In this document: positions 35,538-47,080 of the stretch, piece after piece
How the letters are laid out: the number at the start of each line of letters is the position of its first letter
Numbering within the stretch: position 1 is the first letter of the stretch
NCBI RefSeq assembly: GCF_004337985.1
Contig: NC_043744.1
Span: 2,268,408 to 2,332,407 of the forward strand
From: Pyricularia pennisetigena
Taxonomy: Eukaryota; Ascomycota; Sordariomycetes; Magnaporthales; Pyriculariaceae
DNA length: 64,000 nt
Reading direction: 5' to 3'
Notes under the pieces: generated by a model
What the model saw: the letters and a program-made list of their open reading frames with translations, nothing else
Told to the model about the DNA's origin: nothing
Database searches by the model: none
Position numbers and translations under genes: made by a program

Positions 35538-36670
35538 CCGATCGGCAGGCATGACCGAACAACTCAAGGTATGTTCGATAAGTATAGCCAATTCCGTTAC
35601 TGGCTTTGCATGCATCTGACATTTAGCCTCACCAGCCACAGGGGATGATCGACTAAACGCCTCCCAAGTCCTTCTGACAAATCTTATGACTACTTCAACC
35701 CGTCCCCAAGAAAACACACCCTTCGAAATCATCCAGACATGTCTGAGCATAGCTTAAGCAACTTCTGGAGAAACACAACGATTAACGAACAAAGCGTTTA
35801 CCCAGTTAACGCCGATTCTACGATTAAGATTACTTTTCCTAGTTATATCCGATCTTACGATCCAGTTTTGTATTTCTAGTTGCAGTTCCGCCACGGCGGA
35901 TATAGCACTGTTGTTACCTTTTTCTCCCCTTAATTTTTGCTTGATGACATTTTTAACATAGGACTGTACCATCATGTTGTTTTGGACCCCATCACATATC
36001 TTACTGAGGCGATAATCCCTCATCTACACCGCTATATAGAGCTTGGAATTTGTACTGTTGGTTTTTCTTACGATGCTCAGCCTGAGCTATAGATTCTTAG
36101 GCACACTGGAATCCGTGCGGACAAGAGCCAGAAGAATGCAAAACATTTCATCATTGTGTAAACCGAGCGCGATAAGCATATTTCGTATTGCAGTCGTGAT
36201 GCTAAGTCAACCTGGGTATCAATTATATATAATATATTTTTTTTTAATTTTCTTTTTTCTCGGGGTGTCAACGCCTGCTGAACAACAAGGGATCCTCAGT
36301 TCTGACTGAAAGTGCTGACCTTGTATACTTAAGCATGAGGTCCAAATTGTTGGAAATGCTTATGTCTGATAATTGCCACTCGGATCTTATAGTTTGTCCG
36401 CTTATGGCTGTCAAATCTCGGCGACGGTAGTTCACTCTTCTGGTATATTACCATGGTGGCGTACGTGAGGGTGAGACGGTCTTCGCCGCGCAGACTCCGT
36501 CGTTGATAAATCTTTTTCTGTGAAATATTTCATACCAGGACGATGTGACGTTATAATTTCAAGCAGGGGAGCAAATGATGTGAGCGATTGATATGTTTGT
36601 CGCTTGCCCCTGAATCACAAAGGTAAAAATAGTCTCTTCGCCCAGGTTTCAAAAGTCGGGAGTAACAGCT
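35538..36670. other. 1.1-kb convergent intergenic region, no gene seen
   Basis: Lies between the 3' ends of the bZIP gene (+) and the IMP1 gene (-). It is AT-rich with a few short open frames that have no family resemblance. Confidence 0.55.
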
Positions 36671-37452
36671 CTAGTCAGATTCAGGGACTTTTTGCAGGCC
36701 GTTCTTGAAGCTTTTCCATGGAAACCATTTGCCAACTACTTTTCCATGAATCAAGGCAAGAGGCACTGGTCCGTAGTGGCGCGAGTCTCTTGAGGCGGGA
36801 ATATTGTCTCCCACGAGCCAGCAATGACCCGGAGGGACCTGGATTGGAGTAGCTTGATAGTCAGAAATATGTTTCGCCCCAATTTCTTTGTTTGCCTTAT
36901 TTTTTGATTTGTCTTCCTTTCTTACCCCTACCACCTCTCCTTGCTCCATGGCATCTCATAATGCAGCTTACCAGTTGGCGGGAAGAAGCTGTCGAAAGGA
37001 AGAAAGCGCCAAGAGAAACAAGGAGGTGGAGTATTTTGGGGGCCAGAAGGGAGCCTCATAGAAAAAGGAGTTGGAGGATTCTTGTCCTGTCTCACCTGAA
37101 TCATCTCACTGCTCCCACTCTCGGGCGAGTTGATGAGGACGTAATCTCCCGGCATCCCAATGACTCTCTTCATGCCCGTGTCCTTCTTCTCCACGGGTAT
37201 GTCGTAGGCCACGATATCGCCGACGCAGATGTTCCTGCCGCGCCGGTACGTGCGATTGATGACGGCGGCATCACCGACGACCTCGAAGGTCGGCAGCATG
37301 GAGGGTCCCCAGGTGGCTGAGTAGCTGTAGCCGTTGTAGAAGAAGACATGGAACATGGCAAAGGTCTTAAGAACCCAGATGGTCGGCTTGATGGGGAAGA
37401 AAGTCGAGCCACCGGAGAGCCGGCCCAGCAGTCTGAATGAGAATGATGCCAT
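36671..37452 (-). CDS. IMP1: Mitochondrial inner membrane protease subunit 1
   Basis: Signal-peptidase-type (S26) serine protease that trims intermembrane-space sorting signals at the outer face of the mitochondrial inner membrane, working with Imp2. Two exons, 37452-37096 and 36838-36671, with an intron of 257 nt (GTGAGA...CCAG), give 174 aa, the usual Imp1 size. The nucleophile Ser is in WGPSMLPT (Ser51) and the general base Lys in GMKRVIGMPGD (Lys95). The GDN box (CWLVGDNIPASRDSRHYGPV) comes from exon 2. A hydrophobic segment at about residues 25-40 is the likely membrane anchor. The gene is divergent from mitochondrial IF-3, with a shared 600-nt upstream region. Imp1, not Imp2, is inferred from overall match and the MKRVIGMPGD wording. 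Confidence 0.9.
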
Positions 37453-38052
37453 TGTGGATTTGTTTCTTTATGGCTCTCTGTTCAACCTTCGCAAGGCCAG
37501 TCTTATGCAGGTCATATACCAGCCGTCTCCGAGAAATTTAAAAAAAAAAAAAAATCCATCCAGAAACGAATGACTCCGCCGATAGAAGAAGAAAAAATGA
37601 GAAACAAAAAATTGCGCCGATAATTGTTATAATCGAAAACCTGACAACATGGACCCTTATAGCACAACCAACAGACCATCTGTATTCACTGCAACAAGTA
37701 CTTCTATGGTACAACCGCAAACCTCAGCTTCCTGCACAAGCTTCCCGTACTACGTCAGGTGCCGGGTTGAATGCTTTGTCAGCCAACACAGCTGCGAAAG
37801 CATGCCAAGCACGTCGATCCCTGTACCCGGCCAGAGCTCCACCTTCAGTGAAAAGCTTCCCCAGGAACGGCAAAGTTGAGCTGTTGAGATTGGATATTTG
37901 CAGATGATGCACCCCTACACAATCTACCTTGTTCTTTTCGCTTGCCGCGACTTGTGATCATCCTGCAAGCTCCCCGCCGAGCCCAAACTGCGTCACCGAA
38001 GAGAAGAGGAAAAAAAGACATCACTCGATCCTTGCCAGCCCAACACGCGACA
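37453..38052. promoter_or_regulatory. Shared divergent promoter, IMP1 / mitochondrial IF-3
   Basis: 600 nt separate the start codons of two head-to-head mitochondrial genes. It holds an A14 run at 37540-37553. The IF-3 frame is open upstream to about 37942 but lacks an ATG. No specific factor site is called. Confidence 0.5.
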
Positions 38053-38946
38053 ATGATTTGTCCCAAGGCACTCGCAGTGCGCTCAAGACCAGTCACGGCG
38101 GGATGCATGCGCATGCTGACGAGCACCGCGCGCCCAACCATATGCCTGGCGCAGCTTGTCCCGAGGGCACTACCGACAGCTACGGGCCCAAGGCTATCCT
38201 CCAACCAGATACGATGCTATGGCAGCAGAAAAAAATCAGCAAAATTGTTTCCGGAACCAACGTCGGCTGATGAGGAGCGGGTACCAAATCGCCGCAATGC
38301 TCGAGACGAGGTCGAAGAAGAGAAAGAAGAAGAAGATGATGATGAGGGACCTTGGAACTTTAAAAAGATGGGAAGGTTCCCAAGAGACGAGGAACTTCTC
38401 GACATTTGCGAGAAGATAGTATTCCGCGAAGCCACCGGGCTATCGGAGCCGCAATCGGTGGTGGAAGTGCTCAAGAATGCCGACCTCAAGACTGATCAAC
38501 TAGACTGCATTGCCCTCCCTGGGCCCACGAACAGGGGCCTTCTATACCCGGTCTGCCGATTTTTGAACAGGGAGCAGTTGAGGCGAGAGCAGAAGGAGAA
38601 GGAAAAGGCGGCACGGCGCACCAAGGTCATGACCAAGGAGATGGAGATCAACTGGGCCATCACCAAGCACGACCTGGGCCACAAGATGAAGCAGCTGCTC
38701 AAGTTCCTACAGAAGGGATGCCAGTGCGAGATCACTTTTCAAAACAAGCTCAGGGGGAAGAAGAAGGCGACTATGGAAGAGATGCAGGAGACGGTCAGGC
38801 TAGTGAAAGAGGCGATTATGGAGATACCCGGGGCAAACGAGTACAAATCCGCCGATGGCGGCATAGGGTCACCTGTCTACAAGATTTTCTGGCAGGCAAC
38901 GCCGAACAAAGCAGCCGAGAAAGAGCCTTCTGAGACTGCGACATGA
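38053..38946 (+). CDS. Mitochondrial translation initiation factor IF-3
   Basis: Expected to keep mitochondrial ribosomal subunits apart and to check the initiator codon. Single exon of 297 aa from the first ATG (38053). Residues 1-60 are Arg/Ser/Thr-rich and free of acidic residues, a presequence-like leader. An acidic stretch (EEEKEEEDDDEG) separates it from the conserved body. The C-terminal IF-3 domain is visible as KEMEINWAITKHDLGHKMKQ and LLKFLQKGCQCEITFQNKL, with a basic RGKKKAT loop, then GSPVYKIFWQ. This pattern matches fungal mitochondrial IF-3 and not bacterial-length IF-3. It shares a divergent promoter with IMP1. Confidence 0.85.
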   Translation: MICPKALAVRSRPVTAGCMRMLTSTARPTICLAQLVPRALPTATGPRLSSNQIRCYGSRKKSAKLFPEPTSADEERVPNRRNARDEVEEEKEEEDDDEGPWNFKKMGRFPRDEELLDICEKIVFREATGLSEPQSVVEVLKNADLKTDQLDCIALPGPTNRGLLYPVCRFLNREQLRREQKEKEKAARRTKVMTKEMEINWAITKHDLGHKMKQLLKFLQKGCQCEITFQNKLRGKKKATMEEMQETVRLVKEAIMEIPGANEYKSADGGIGSPVYKIFWQATPNKAAEKEPSETAT

Positions 38947-39652
38947 AAAGCTCTACAGCAGGGACGTGTAAAAAATGGTGGGGATGGCTGAGGAGAATTC
39001 TACATGGCTTGAGAGCTCCATGGACCTTTGTGAATTGTCCTAGGCAATCCAAGACGCATATAGAGGGCTTGATCGGATGACGATTGGCCCGGATTTTGTA
39101 TAGTATTGGCACTGTACTGATAGTGTTTTGACGCCGGCATTTATTTATTGCGCAAGAAGTGTACTAGATTCTAGGAGTAGATCTAGACGTGGACAGAATT
39201 AGAGCTTTGTTCATGTAAATGTACCTACGTGACGTTGGAAGCTGCATTGGACTCTTCTGAATGGTTGGTCGAATCGTGGGGTATGCAAACATGGGGTGTC
39301 TGTAAAGCTTTTTGTCTGCAAGGCGGGATTTAGGCGGGGCAAATTCCACCAAGCTTAGGCACAAATGGGTGACTCAACCTTCGCGTGTAGGACCAGCCAG
39401 GCACAACATTTAAAACAGGATTTAACTGTTCACAGGGGAAAAAAAAAGACAAAAGCAGAGAATTGTTTTTCCTTTTAAAATTACTGGCCTGTATCGCCTG
39501 AGGCTTTGTCTGCTTTCCAAGAAGCTTCTCACATCTCGGCGAAGAACAAATTCAAACAACACCAGCAAATCACGACCCCGCGAAATCCCTTGGGAAAGCT
39601 TGATCACGGGATTTGGACTGGTGCATACAGGACGGCACGGCGCACCACCGAT
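38947..39652. other. Intergenic, no gene seen
   Basis: 706 nt between IF-3 and eIF2B delta on the same strand. The eIF2B frame is open upstream to about 39506 without an ATG. The run AAAAAAAG near 39441 is the only low-complexity element. Confidence 0.55.
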
Positions 39653-41165
39653 ATGGCTTCGGTAGCGACCGATGGTCCCACTCCGGGTACCGGGGCAGAT
39701 GTTGTCACTGCTTCCGAAACAGCAAAGTTGACAGACAAGCCTCCAACCCCGGCGGCAGCGTCTGGCAGCGCAGGTGCGCCCGCGACGGCGGCAAAGAAGA
39801 TGACCGCGGCTGCCGAGGCGAAGGCCAAAAAACAAGCAGAGAAGGCTCAAAGGCGAGCCCAAGCGATTGCCGCAAAGGCCGCCGCCGCTGCCCCTCCGAC
39901 AGGTCCTGTATCGGCGACTGAGGCCCCAGCTACCCAGCCTGCCGTGCCGGGCGCCTCGGGGGATGGAGCAAAGGGCGCCAAGTCCAAGTCGAAGCAGGAT
40001 GGGCCGCAGCAGGTGCCCGGCGGAGGGCGCCCTGCACACGGTGGAAAGCAAGCCGCCGCCTCCACGCATGCATCATCACAAAAGGAGAAAAAGGAGGCCA
40101 AACCTTCGGCCCCGTTGTGCTTTAGCCATCTTCCAGTTGCCAAGAGGATCTCCCTGCCAGAAGCGGACAGGGATGTACATCATGCCGTCCTCGCACTTGG
40201 CCAGAAAATGGGGACGTTTACCCTGAGGGAGAACATTTCCAGGCTCAGGGGGACGTTACTGGCATTCAAGGAGGTAAGAGGTGGTCTTGGCAGTCTGGGC
40301 TTTCTTGAATATCTACTAACATTTGGCGTAGGTTCTACTATCATACGAGGCGCCTGCCGGCAATTCGTTCTCAAGACACTTTGTTCCATACGTCTTGAAT
40401 CCGCAGATTGAATATCTGACCGAGTGCAGGCCTATGTGCTTCGCCATGGGCAATGCGATTCGGCAGATAAAGAGCCGCGTTTCGGAGCTAGACATTGACA
40501 CTTCCGACAAGACCGCCATCAAGGCGCTGTGCAAGACGATCGATGCCTTCATAGAGGAGAAGATCAACTATGCCGAGGTCATTGTTACCAAAAACGCAGC
40601 AAATATGATCGCCGATGGCGATGTCTTGTTGACATATGGCCACCATAGGCTAGTACAGAAGGCTATGCAGCTGGCATGGGCTGACGGCAAGCGCTTTTCG
40701 GTCGTGGTAGTGGGTGACAGCACTGGTGCAAATGGTCGGGACCTGGCCAGGCTACTGCATACAGAAGGCGTCAAGGTTTCATACGTCCCGAGACTTGTCG
40801 AACTCAGCGGTATCCTTCGCCCAGGCACCAAGGTGATACTTGGCGTCGAGTCTGTCTTTGCCAACGGCGCCCTATATGCTCCGTTGGGCACCAGCGATAT
40901 TGCAGCTGCCGCAGCGCTACGGGACATACCCGTCATAGCTCTGTCCGAGTCCATCAACGTAGACAGAGACCGCGTGGCAATCGAGCCACTGACCTACAAC
41001 GAAATCGAGCCCGACAAGTTTACCGCAGACGGGTTCAGATTACTCTTTGACACCACCCGTGAGGAGCACGTATCCGTCTTGATAACCGAGTTCGAGACAG
41101 AGACCGGGAACGCCCCGCCAAGCGCTGTTCTTGCAATCCTTCGAAAACAGGATGACCCTAACTGA
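39653..41165 (+). CDS. GCD2: Translation initiation factor eIF2B subunit delta
   Basis: Regulatory subunit of the guanine nucleotide exchange factor for eIF2, in the cytosol; in yeast it senses phosphorylated eIF2. Two exons, 39653-40273 and 40332-41165, with a 58-nt intron (GTAAGA, TACTAAC branch, GTAG), give 484 aa. Residues about 1-155 are Ala/Lys/Pro-rich and probably disordered. The IF-2B alpha/beta/delta domain follows, with GNAIRQIKSRVSELD, FIEEKINYAEVIVTKNAA, GDVLLTYGHHRLVQKAM, VGVGD-like VVVVGDSTGANGRDLARLL, GVESVFANGALYAPLGTSDIA and IEPLTYNEIEPDKF. The delta assignment rests on the long basic N-terminus and ETCRP/AECRP-like motif ECRPMCFAMGNAI; alpha and beta lack it. Confidence 0.9.
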
Positions 41166-41512
41166 CCTTGGTTTAAACCGGCGGATACCTGTGGCTGCGA
41201 GACTGAGCCTGGTAAATGCCAGTCCTGTCTTCATTTTCTCGTAATTAAGGTCATAGAAATTGTTCAGAACCCAAAAAAAAAGGAAAGAATAAAAAGTGAG
41301 ATCTGTATGCTACTGACAGTGCGTCCGTAGCCTCAGACTTGATGCTAAGAGACTTCCAATCCGATTTTGTGATATGACCCTCCAATGGTACCTGGCCGGC
41401 ATTGAGAAGCTTGACATTGATCTCTTATCGTCCCTCAAGGCCTTCAATTCCACGTATATATTTGCCGCTGTAGTAGTTTAGTCGTCGATGTCCATCGAAC
41501 CATTCACCCCGT
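41166..41512. other. Convergent intergenic spacer
   Basis: 347 nt between the 3' ends of eIF2B delta (+) and the NUXM-like gene (-). Nothing is recognised apart from a short A9 run near 41273. Confidence 0.6.
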
Positions 41513-41896
41513 CTAGTGAGCAGCCGCCTCTGCCTCAGCGGACTCTAACTTCTGTGCTCTCCTTGCACGCTTCTCCAGCAGCAACTCTTTCCTCTGTGCC
41601 AACATTGCGGTTTGCCTGTCATCGACGCCCTGCAGCCAGTATCCAAAGCTACCACCAACCGCACCGAAGAAAGGGTAAGCCCAGAGGCCTTGCTTGTGGA
41701 ACAGCGGCACCATCTGGAGACCCAGCTGCCACGCTCGCACGGCCACGCCTGTAAGGCTCGCAAGAAAGGTTAGCGATTATGCTTTTCTCTTATTGACCAA
41801 TTAATAATTGACGGCCCGCAACGGCAAGCTATCGTGATTTCGAAAGAAAAGGCCACACGCACCGAAGCCGGCCCAAAAGACGACTCTGGACACCAT
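41513..41896 (-). CDS. Small complex I accessory subunit, NUXM-like
   Basis: Two exons, 41896-41863 and 41748-41513, with a 114-nt intron (GTGCGT donor, CGCTAAC branch, TTACAG acceptor), give 89 aa. The N-terminus MVSRVVFWAGFGVAVRAWQL and the central WAYPFFGAVGGSFGYWLQGV form two hydrophobic spans with Gly-rich packing, followed by a basic/acidic helical tail (RQTAMLAQRKELLLEKRARR). The pattern matches NUXM, a small fungal accessory subunit of mitochondrial NADH:ubiquinone oxidoreductase. I recognise it by pattern only, so the family name carries moderate confidence; the two-exon model itself is well supported by phase and splice sites. Confidence 0.7.
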
Positions 41897-42735
41897 CTTA
41901 TGTGATTGACTTTAGTTGTGTATCGTGATCGCTGGGAGGGGTGAGCGTAGGTTTCAGTCGACGGCTCTTCGATGGCCTGGTTCGACAATTTCGGTGGGAT
42001 CGCAAATGCGATGGTGCTGTCAGGTATTATTTTGGATTGGATGTCGTCAAGTTGGTACAATTCAATGACCGAGCGAGCTTCCCAGTGAGTCCCGCCGACG
42101 CGAAGGACCCAATTCAGTTCAATCCCGACGTCAAGCTTGGTAGAGCTTCGGCGATACAGTTTATCCTCAAGCCGTTAATTGAACCACCTGCTATTGGCTG
42201 CTGGCGAACTAGAAAACCCCACTTGGGCTGGACAAAACTTCCCCACTTACAATGCTACTCTGCAGGTACCTTAGCTGATCCTTGCAACCTTGGCGACAGG
42301 GGCGGGACATTCAATCAGTCTCAATTTAGCAGGCACGCGCGACACCTTTTCGCGATCCTTCAACATCTGTTTTTTCCTTGGAATTTAAGTTCGGGCGACT
42401 GAGCAGATGTCGCTCCCTCACCACCAGTATTCGCAGCCTATTTTCCAGACGATCGTCACAAAAGAGAAAGGCAGTTCGATTTCTGTATTTTGACAATACG
42501 ACAAGTTTCGCTAAAGATCCTTGAGCAAAACCACCATACACGGCGCTCGGCTATCAGTTCAAAAGAAAGTACTGCGAAATCCCCCCCGCCCATTAGCCAT
42601 GTGCAGCCAACCAAACCGCTTCCTCGCTCGCTAGCCTTGGGTTGGCGCACGTTTTCAACATTGAAGCCCGACACGCTCAGCTAAGTTCGAAGCACTTGCC
42701 ATCTACAACGTACGACCAGCACGGCCCCCGAACCA
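41897..42735. other. Divergent intergenic region, no gene seen
   Basis: 839 nt between the NUXM-like gene (-) and the Shg1-domain gene (+). It is presumably two promoters. No other element is recognised. Confidence 0.55.
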
Positions 42736-45700
42736 ATGGCCGCGGCAACAGCCATGCCAGTCGCCGAAGAATCTCGGGGCGATATGGCTCCAGCATTGAA
42801 GCCGCTGTCTTTCAAGGCATCCGAGCTTCCATTGTCGTCTGCCGTACGGTCGGCCATCGAAACGCTGGCACATGGTTTCAAGAAGAAGGGCGGATACGAC
42901 GAGATTCGGAAGCAGGTCTGGGATAAGTTCGAGGCAAGCGTATGTTGGAAGCCAACTTTGATCCGGAAATTTGCAGCCGAGTTGCGGTGTTGCTAACTTG
43001 TTGACTGCAGGACTACGAGGCACAAGTTACGAAATCAATTTTAGAAGTTGCCGAGCAGGAAGTCGAACGGAATGCACATCAGCTCCTGACGCTTGATCGG
43101 GGCAAGGCTGCTGCCCTAATCGATGGCGCTCTTGACCGTAGCGGTGTTTATCAGAAGGCCGAGGCTGTTATCGAGAGCCTTATCGACTTCAAGGCAATAG
43201 AGAACAACATTCGCGAGCTGAGGCGTGCCGAGATTGGCGAAGAAGCAGCCCTTGCCGAACAGGAGCGAGGTTCAAAGACCGACATTGCTTATGCCGCAGA
43301 TCGGGCTGCTAGGCAGGCCGAGCGCGAAAAGGTTAGGGAAGAACTCCGGAAAGTGGAGGAGATGAAACGGAAGCTCGAGCGGGATATCCGGGAAAAAGAG
43401 GAGCGAGCCGCTAGGGAGGCGCGAGAAAAGGAGCGCGAGGCGAAGCGCAAGGAGCGTGAGAAAGAGCGGGAACGAGATCGCAGCAAAGATAGGCGCGAGA
43501 GGCGACGTGAAAGCCGAGACAGGTCACGGCGCGCAAGTAGAGACCGTGATCGTTCGCGGTCACGCCGCCGGGATCGTTCACGAAGGCGTGACAGAAGCAG
43601 GGATGGGGCCAGAGACCGCGACCGCGACAGGCACCGTGACTCCGACAGGAGAAGGAGCACCAGGGATGACGATCGGTCCAAGGAGCCATTGTCTCAGAAA
43701 GACCTACAGCGCCTGGAAGAGCAAGCGCTCGCGGATCTTTTACGGGAGAGCACCAAGGACACGCCAAAGCAGCCAGAACTCGAGGTTGATGAGACGCTGG
43801 TACCACCACCGCGGAAGAAAGCCAAACCTGGATCGGCAATATTCTCTCGCAGTGACTCTAACCCAGATGCCAAGAATGCTTCCGAAGGCAAGAGGCTGTC
43901 GGCGACAGCGCCCATCGCCAAGCCATTGACACCGGTTACCAAGCCACCGGCAAAACCTGAGGTCAAGACGATCAAGGAGATCAGGATCAAGACGGTGCCC
44001 ATGGCTGAGGCCCCAGCTCCGCCTCCATCTCAAGCACTGCCCAAGGCAGAAGCACCTAGTGAGGAAACTAAGGACATGGCAGCTAAGTCGTGCAAGGAAG
44101 AACCGTCAAGCAAAGACCGTGAGCAAGGTCGACGACCTAGTAGCTCACAGCGATCGTCTGACCGTGACCGTGACCGTGACCGTGATCGTGATCGTGACCG
44201 TGATCGTGATCGTGATCGTGATCGTGACCGTGACCGTGACCGTGACCGTGACCGTGACCGTGACCGTGATCGTGACCGTGATCGTGACCGTGGCCGGGAC
44301 CGTGAGAGGTCACGAGACAGACATACCCGAGATAGGAGTCGAGCCCGGGACCATAGTCGACAATCTCGGATCGACGATCGAAGACGGTCTGATCGTCGAT
44401 CCAGATCTCCTCGGCCCAGACGTGACAGCCGCAGTTACAGAGATCGCAGCAGGTCCCGCATTAAGACAGACAGGAGGGATGAAAGAAGCCGCTCCAGGAC
44501 TAGGGTGGATCGCCGTGATGATCGCAGAGATCGCAGCCGCTCCAGAATACGTAGGGATGATCGCCGAGATGAGCGAAGGGACGATCGCAAAGATGACCGA
44601 CGGGACCGAAGGGATCGAAGCCGATCTAGGGCGCGCTCCCCCCGAAGGGCGCGCAGCAGCTCAAGACGAGCAACGGAACGACGAGGGGCAGACCGGGGCG
44701 TTTCCTCAACCAGATCTACCTGGAGACAGCGCAGCAGATCTCGGGCGAGGTCACCTAGACGGGACAGGAGTAGACCCAGGGATGATTCCAGAATCGGACG
44801 TGGCCGTGATCGATCCCCTGGTCGGCCCAGCAAATCCGATACGGAAAAGAAGGCAACCGAAACTTCTTCTACTGCTGACAAGGATAAAGATGTTGCTTCC
44901 AAGGACACGACGAAATCAATCCCCACAACAACTTCGAATGAACCAAAGCCTCCGGTTCCAGCACAAACCACCACTGCGGGAGGCTCCGAGACGAAGAAAC
45001 CGACATCTGTTCCGAAGACCGACGTTGGAAAGCCTCCAGAGAAAGCCGATGGCGACAAGGATAAGGCTGGAGGCCGGGCTGTCGATGACCGGGATGCCAG
45101 AGGTGAGAGGCGCCATATTAGGGATCGCAGCAGATCACAAAGACGGTCAAGGAGTCGTCGTCGCAGCAGATCACCCATCCGGCGCGACAGAAGCAGACGG
45201 CGCCGCAGCCGGTCACGCCAAGACGCTCCATCCACAGCTACGCGACCACCCCCCAGTCTCGATAGGGAAGGGAAAGAGGAATGGAAGCAGGAGGAAGTCC
45301 GCAAACGCGAAAAGGAAGCCCGTGCCTACTTGGCAGCACAACGAGAGAACCGAGAACGACCAGCCTTGGTCTCCGGCTCGGACGACAGGCGCAGCCCAGG
45401 CGACCGCTCGCCAGATGTCAAGCGTACTGTCACTACCAGCACACGCGAAGAGATTGACCGTTATGTGCCTGGCGATCGCCGATCAAATATTGATCGGCAT
45501 ACCACGAGCGGACGAGATCGTAGCCGCAGTCGCGACAGGGACAGGGATCGGGCCAGGGAAAGAAGCCGCGAGAAGGACAGGCGAAATGATAGGGATCGTC
45601 GCGATGACAGACGTGACGACAGACGCGAGAGACGCCGCAGCCGTTCCCGAAGTCGTAGCCCCCGGAGAGACAGAGAGCGCGATAGCTATCGAGACCGAGA

Positions 45701-45911
45701 TCGTACCTCACGTCGAGACAGGTCAAGGAGCGCCTCTCTCAGGAGGCGTCGCGATCGCAGCCGGGAACGAGACAGGGTGAGGGACAGGGACCGCGATAGG
45801 GATCGGAGTGACCGCCCCTCACGTCGGGACCGATCAAGGAGCGCGTCTGTCAGGAGGCGTCGTGACCGCAGTCGCAGTCGTAGCCGTCAACGGAGTAGAA
45901 GCCGACGCTAG
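42736..45911 (+). CDS. COMPASS Shg1-domain protein with long RD/RS-rich tail
   Basis: Two exons, 42736-42939 and 43011-45911, with a 71-nt intron (GTATGT, TGCTAAC branch, CTGCAG), give 1034 aa. Residues about 35-135 form the Shg1/BOD1 domain: FKKKGGYDEIRKQVWDKFEA, then SDYEAQVTKSILEVAEQEVE and LTLDRGKAAALIDGALDRSG. Shg1 is a subunit of the Set1/COMPASS histone H3K4 methyltransferase. A Lys/Glu/Arg coiled coil (about 160-240) follows, then ~780 residues dominated by Arg-Asp and Arg-Ser dipeptides, including 22 consecutive Asp-Arg pairs at 44160-44291. Such tails are typical of splicing-speckle proteins, so a link to RNA processing is possible. The annotated stop is TAG at 45909; the frame stays open for 156 more codons beyond it. 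Confidence 0.87.
44160..44291 (+). repeat. Hexanucleotide array (GAY CGT)22
   Basis: Twenty-two tandem hexamers, each GAC or GAT followed by CGT, encode 22 Asp-Arg dipeptides inside the Shg1-domain gene. Arg is CGT in every unit, whereas Asp alternates between GAC and GAT, which points to repeat expansion with C/T drift at one position. Confidence 0.95.
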
Positions 45912-47080
45912 GACCCTCAGCTTGCCTCCACATACAGACCTGAGCACAACAACGTCCTTCCTACCTTGGGCACTGCCATGGTTTCTGGCGGCAGCAACAT
46001 CTCCGCCATGCCATTCACCACGGGACAGCATCACTCATTCGCTATCCCCGCTGGCCAAGCTTCGATACATACCGCAATCCCTCGTACTAGCCCCTTTGTG
46101 CCGGTTACAGCCCCAGCGGGCCCCAGGCCGTGGCCTAGCAGCCAAGCTGCAGGGAGGGGTGGACCTCGAGGAATCACTCCCAGACTCCTGGGGGGCCAAA
46201 CAGCTAGCTCGGCGCCCCAATTTATCTCTCGTGGGAATTCTGACAGCTATTCTGTGCCTGCGGCTCTAGGAACCATTGACGCCTGGGCATCGACAACGTC
46301 AACTCGTCGGCCTAATACTGGGCAAGGTCCAAGGTCTCTGTATCCATGGCAAAACCTGGCAAAGCGGAATCAACCCCGCTAACCAGCTTGCTACGACAAG
46401 GTATATTGATTTCATGGTCCAAGCTGTGGGAAGTGGTCGGGTGAAACCGTTTGCACCGATGCACTTTTGTTTCTTCTTCACTTGTGGATATGGACATGGA
46501 GCCGCGGGGTTTGGGTCGGCTTGTTTTGGCCACTGCTTTATGCAATTAGTCCAGATATGGATTGGGGATGGTAATTCCTATTACCGGCGAATATTCATGC
46601 TTGTATTGAGTGGTTTGGAAGGAACAGCGAATTTGATCAGTGTGAACTCCCCTTGTGTACAAGACTGCATATTGCAATGCGTAAGGACTCAGTCTCGTCT
46701 TCTTGATAAAGCTTTAGTATGGCGTTCGGGGTTGACGAGAAACATGTTCGTGTTTTTCTCGAACGGACAGACCTTTCAAGAGATGGAATACGAGTTTACA
46801 GATCCAGATCTTGTTTAATAAATCTTTGTTTTTTGTTTCTTTTTTGATAATAAGCATTCCAAAAGCACAATCATCCTACATCGCTTTGTCTTTTCCCCCA
46901 TAAAACGCCCAATTCAAAGTGTAACATAAAAACCAACCAAAATAAATCAAATCTCGAGGTTCTATTATATTCGTTTCATATCGCTTGCTGCGTCTACCAC
47001 CGCACGGTTTTCCTTGCTTGTCACAGCAAGCACCGTTGCGTTTCCACTGGACGCGGCCTTCAGTGATATAGGACCGGGTA
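45912..47080. other. Convergent intergenic region with in-frame open extension
   Basis: 1.17 kb between the Shg1-domain gene (+) and the translocator gene (-). The first 471 nt (45912-46382) continue the Shg1 reading frame after its TAG without a further stop. The remainder shows only a short T-rich tract near 46820-46850. Confidence 0.55.

Noticed and set aside
44059..45780. 573-codon open frame in the +1 frame of the Shg1-domain gene, and a 289-codon antisense frame (44435-45304)
   Set aside because: Both are by-products of the repetitive CGN/GAY/AGY codon pattern; the translations are low-complexity shadows with no family resemblance.
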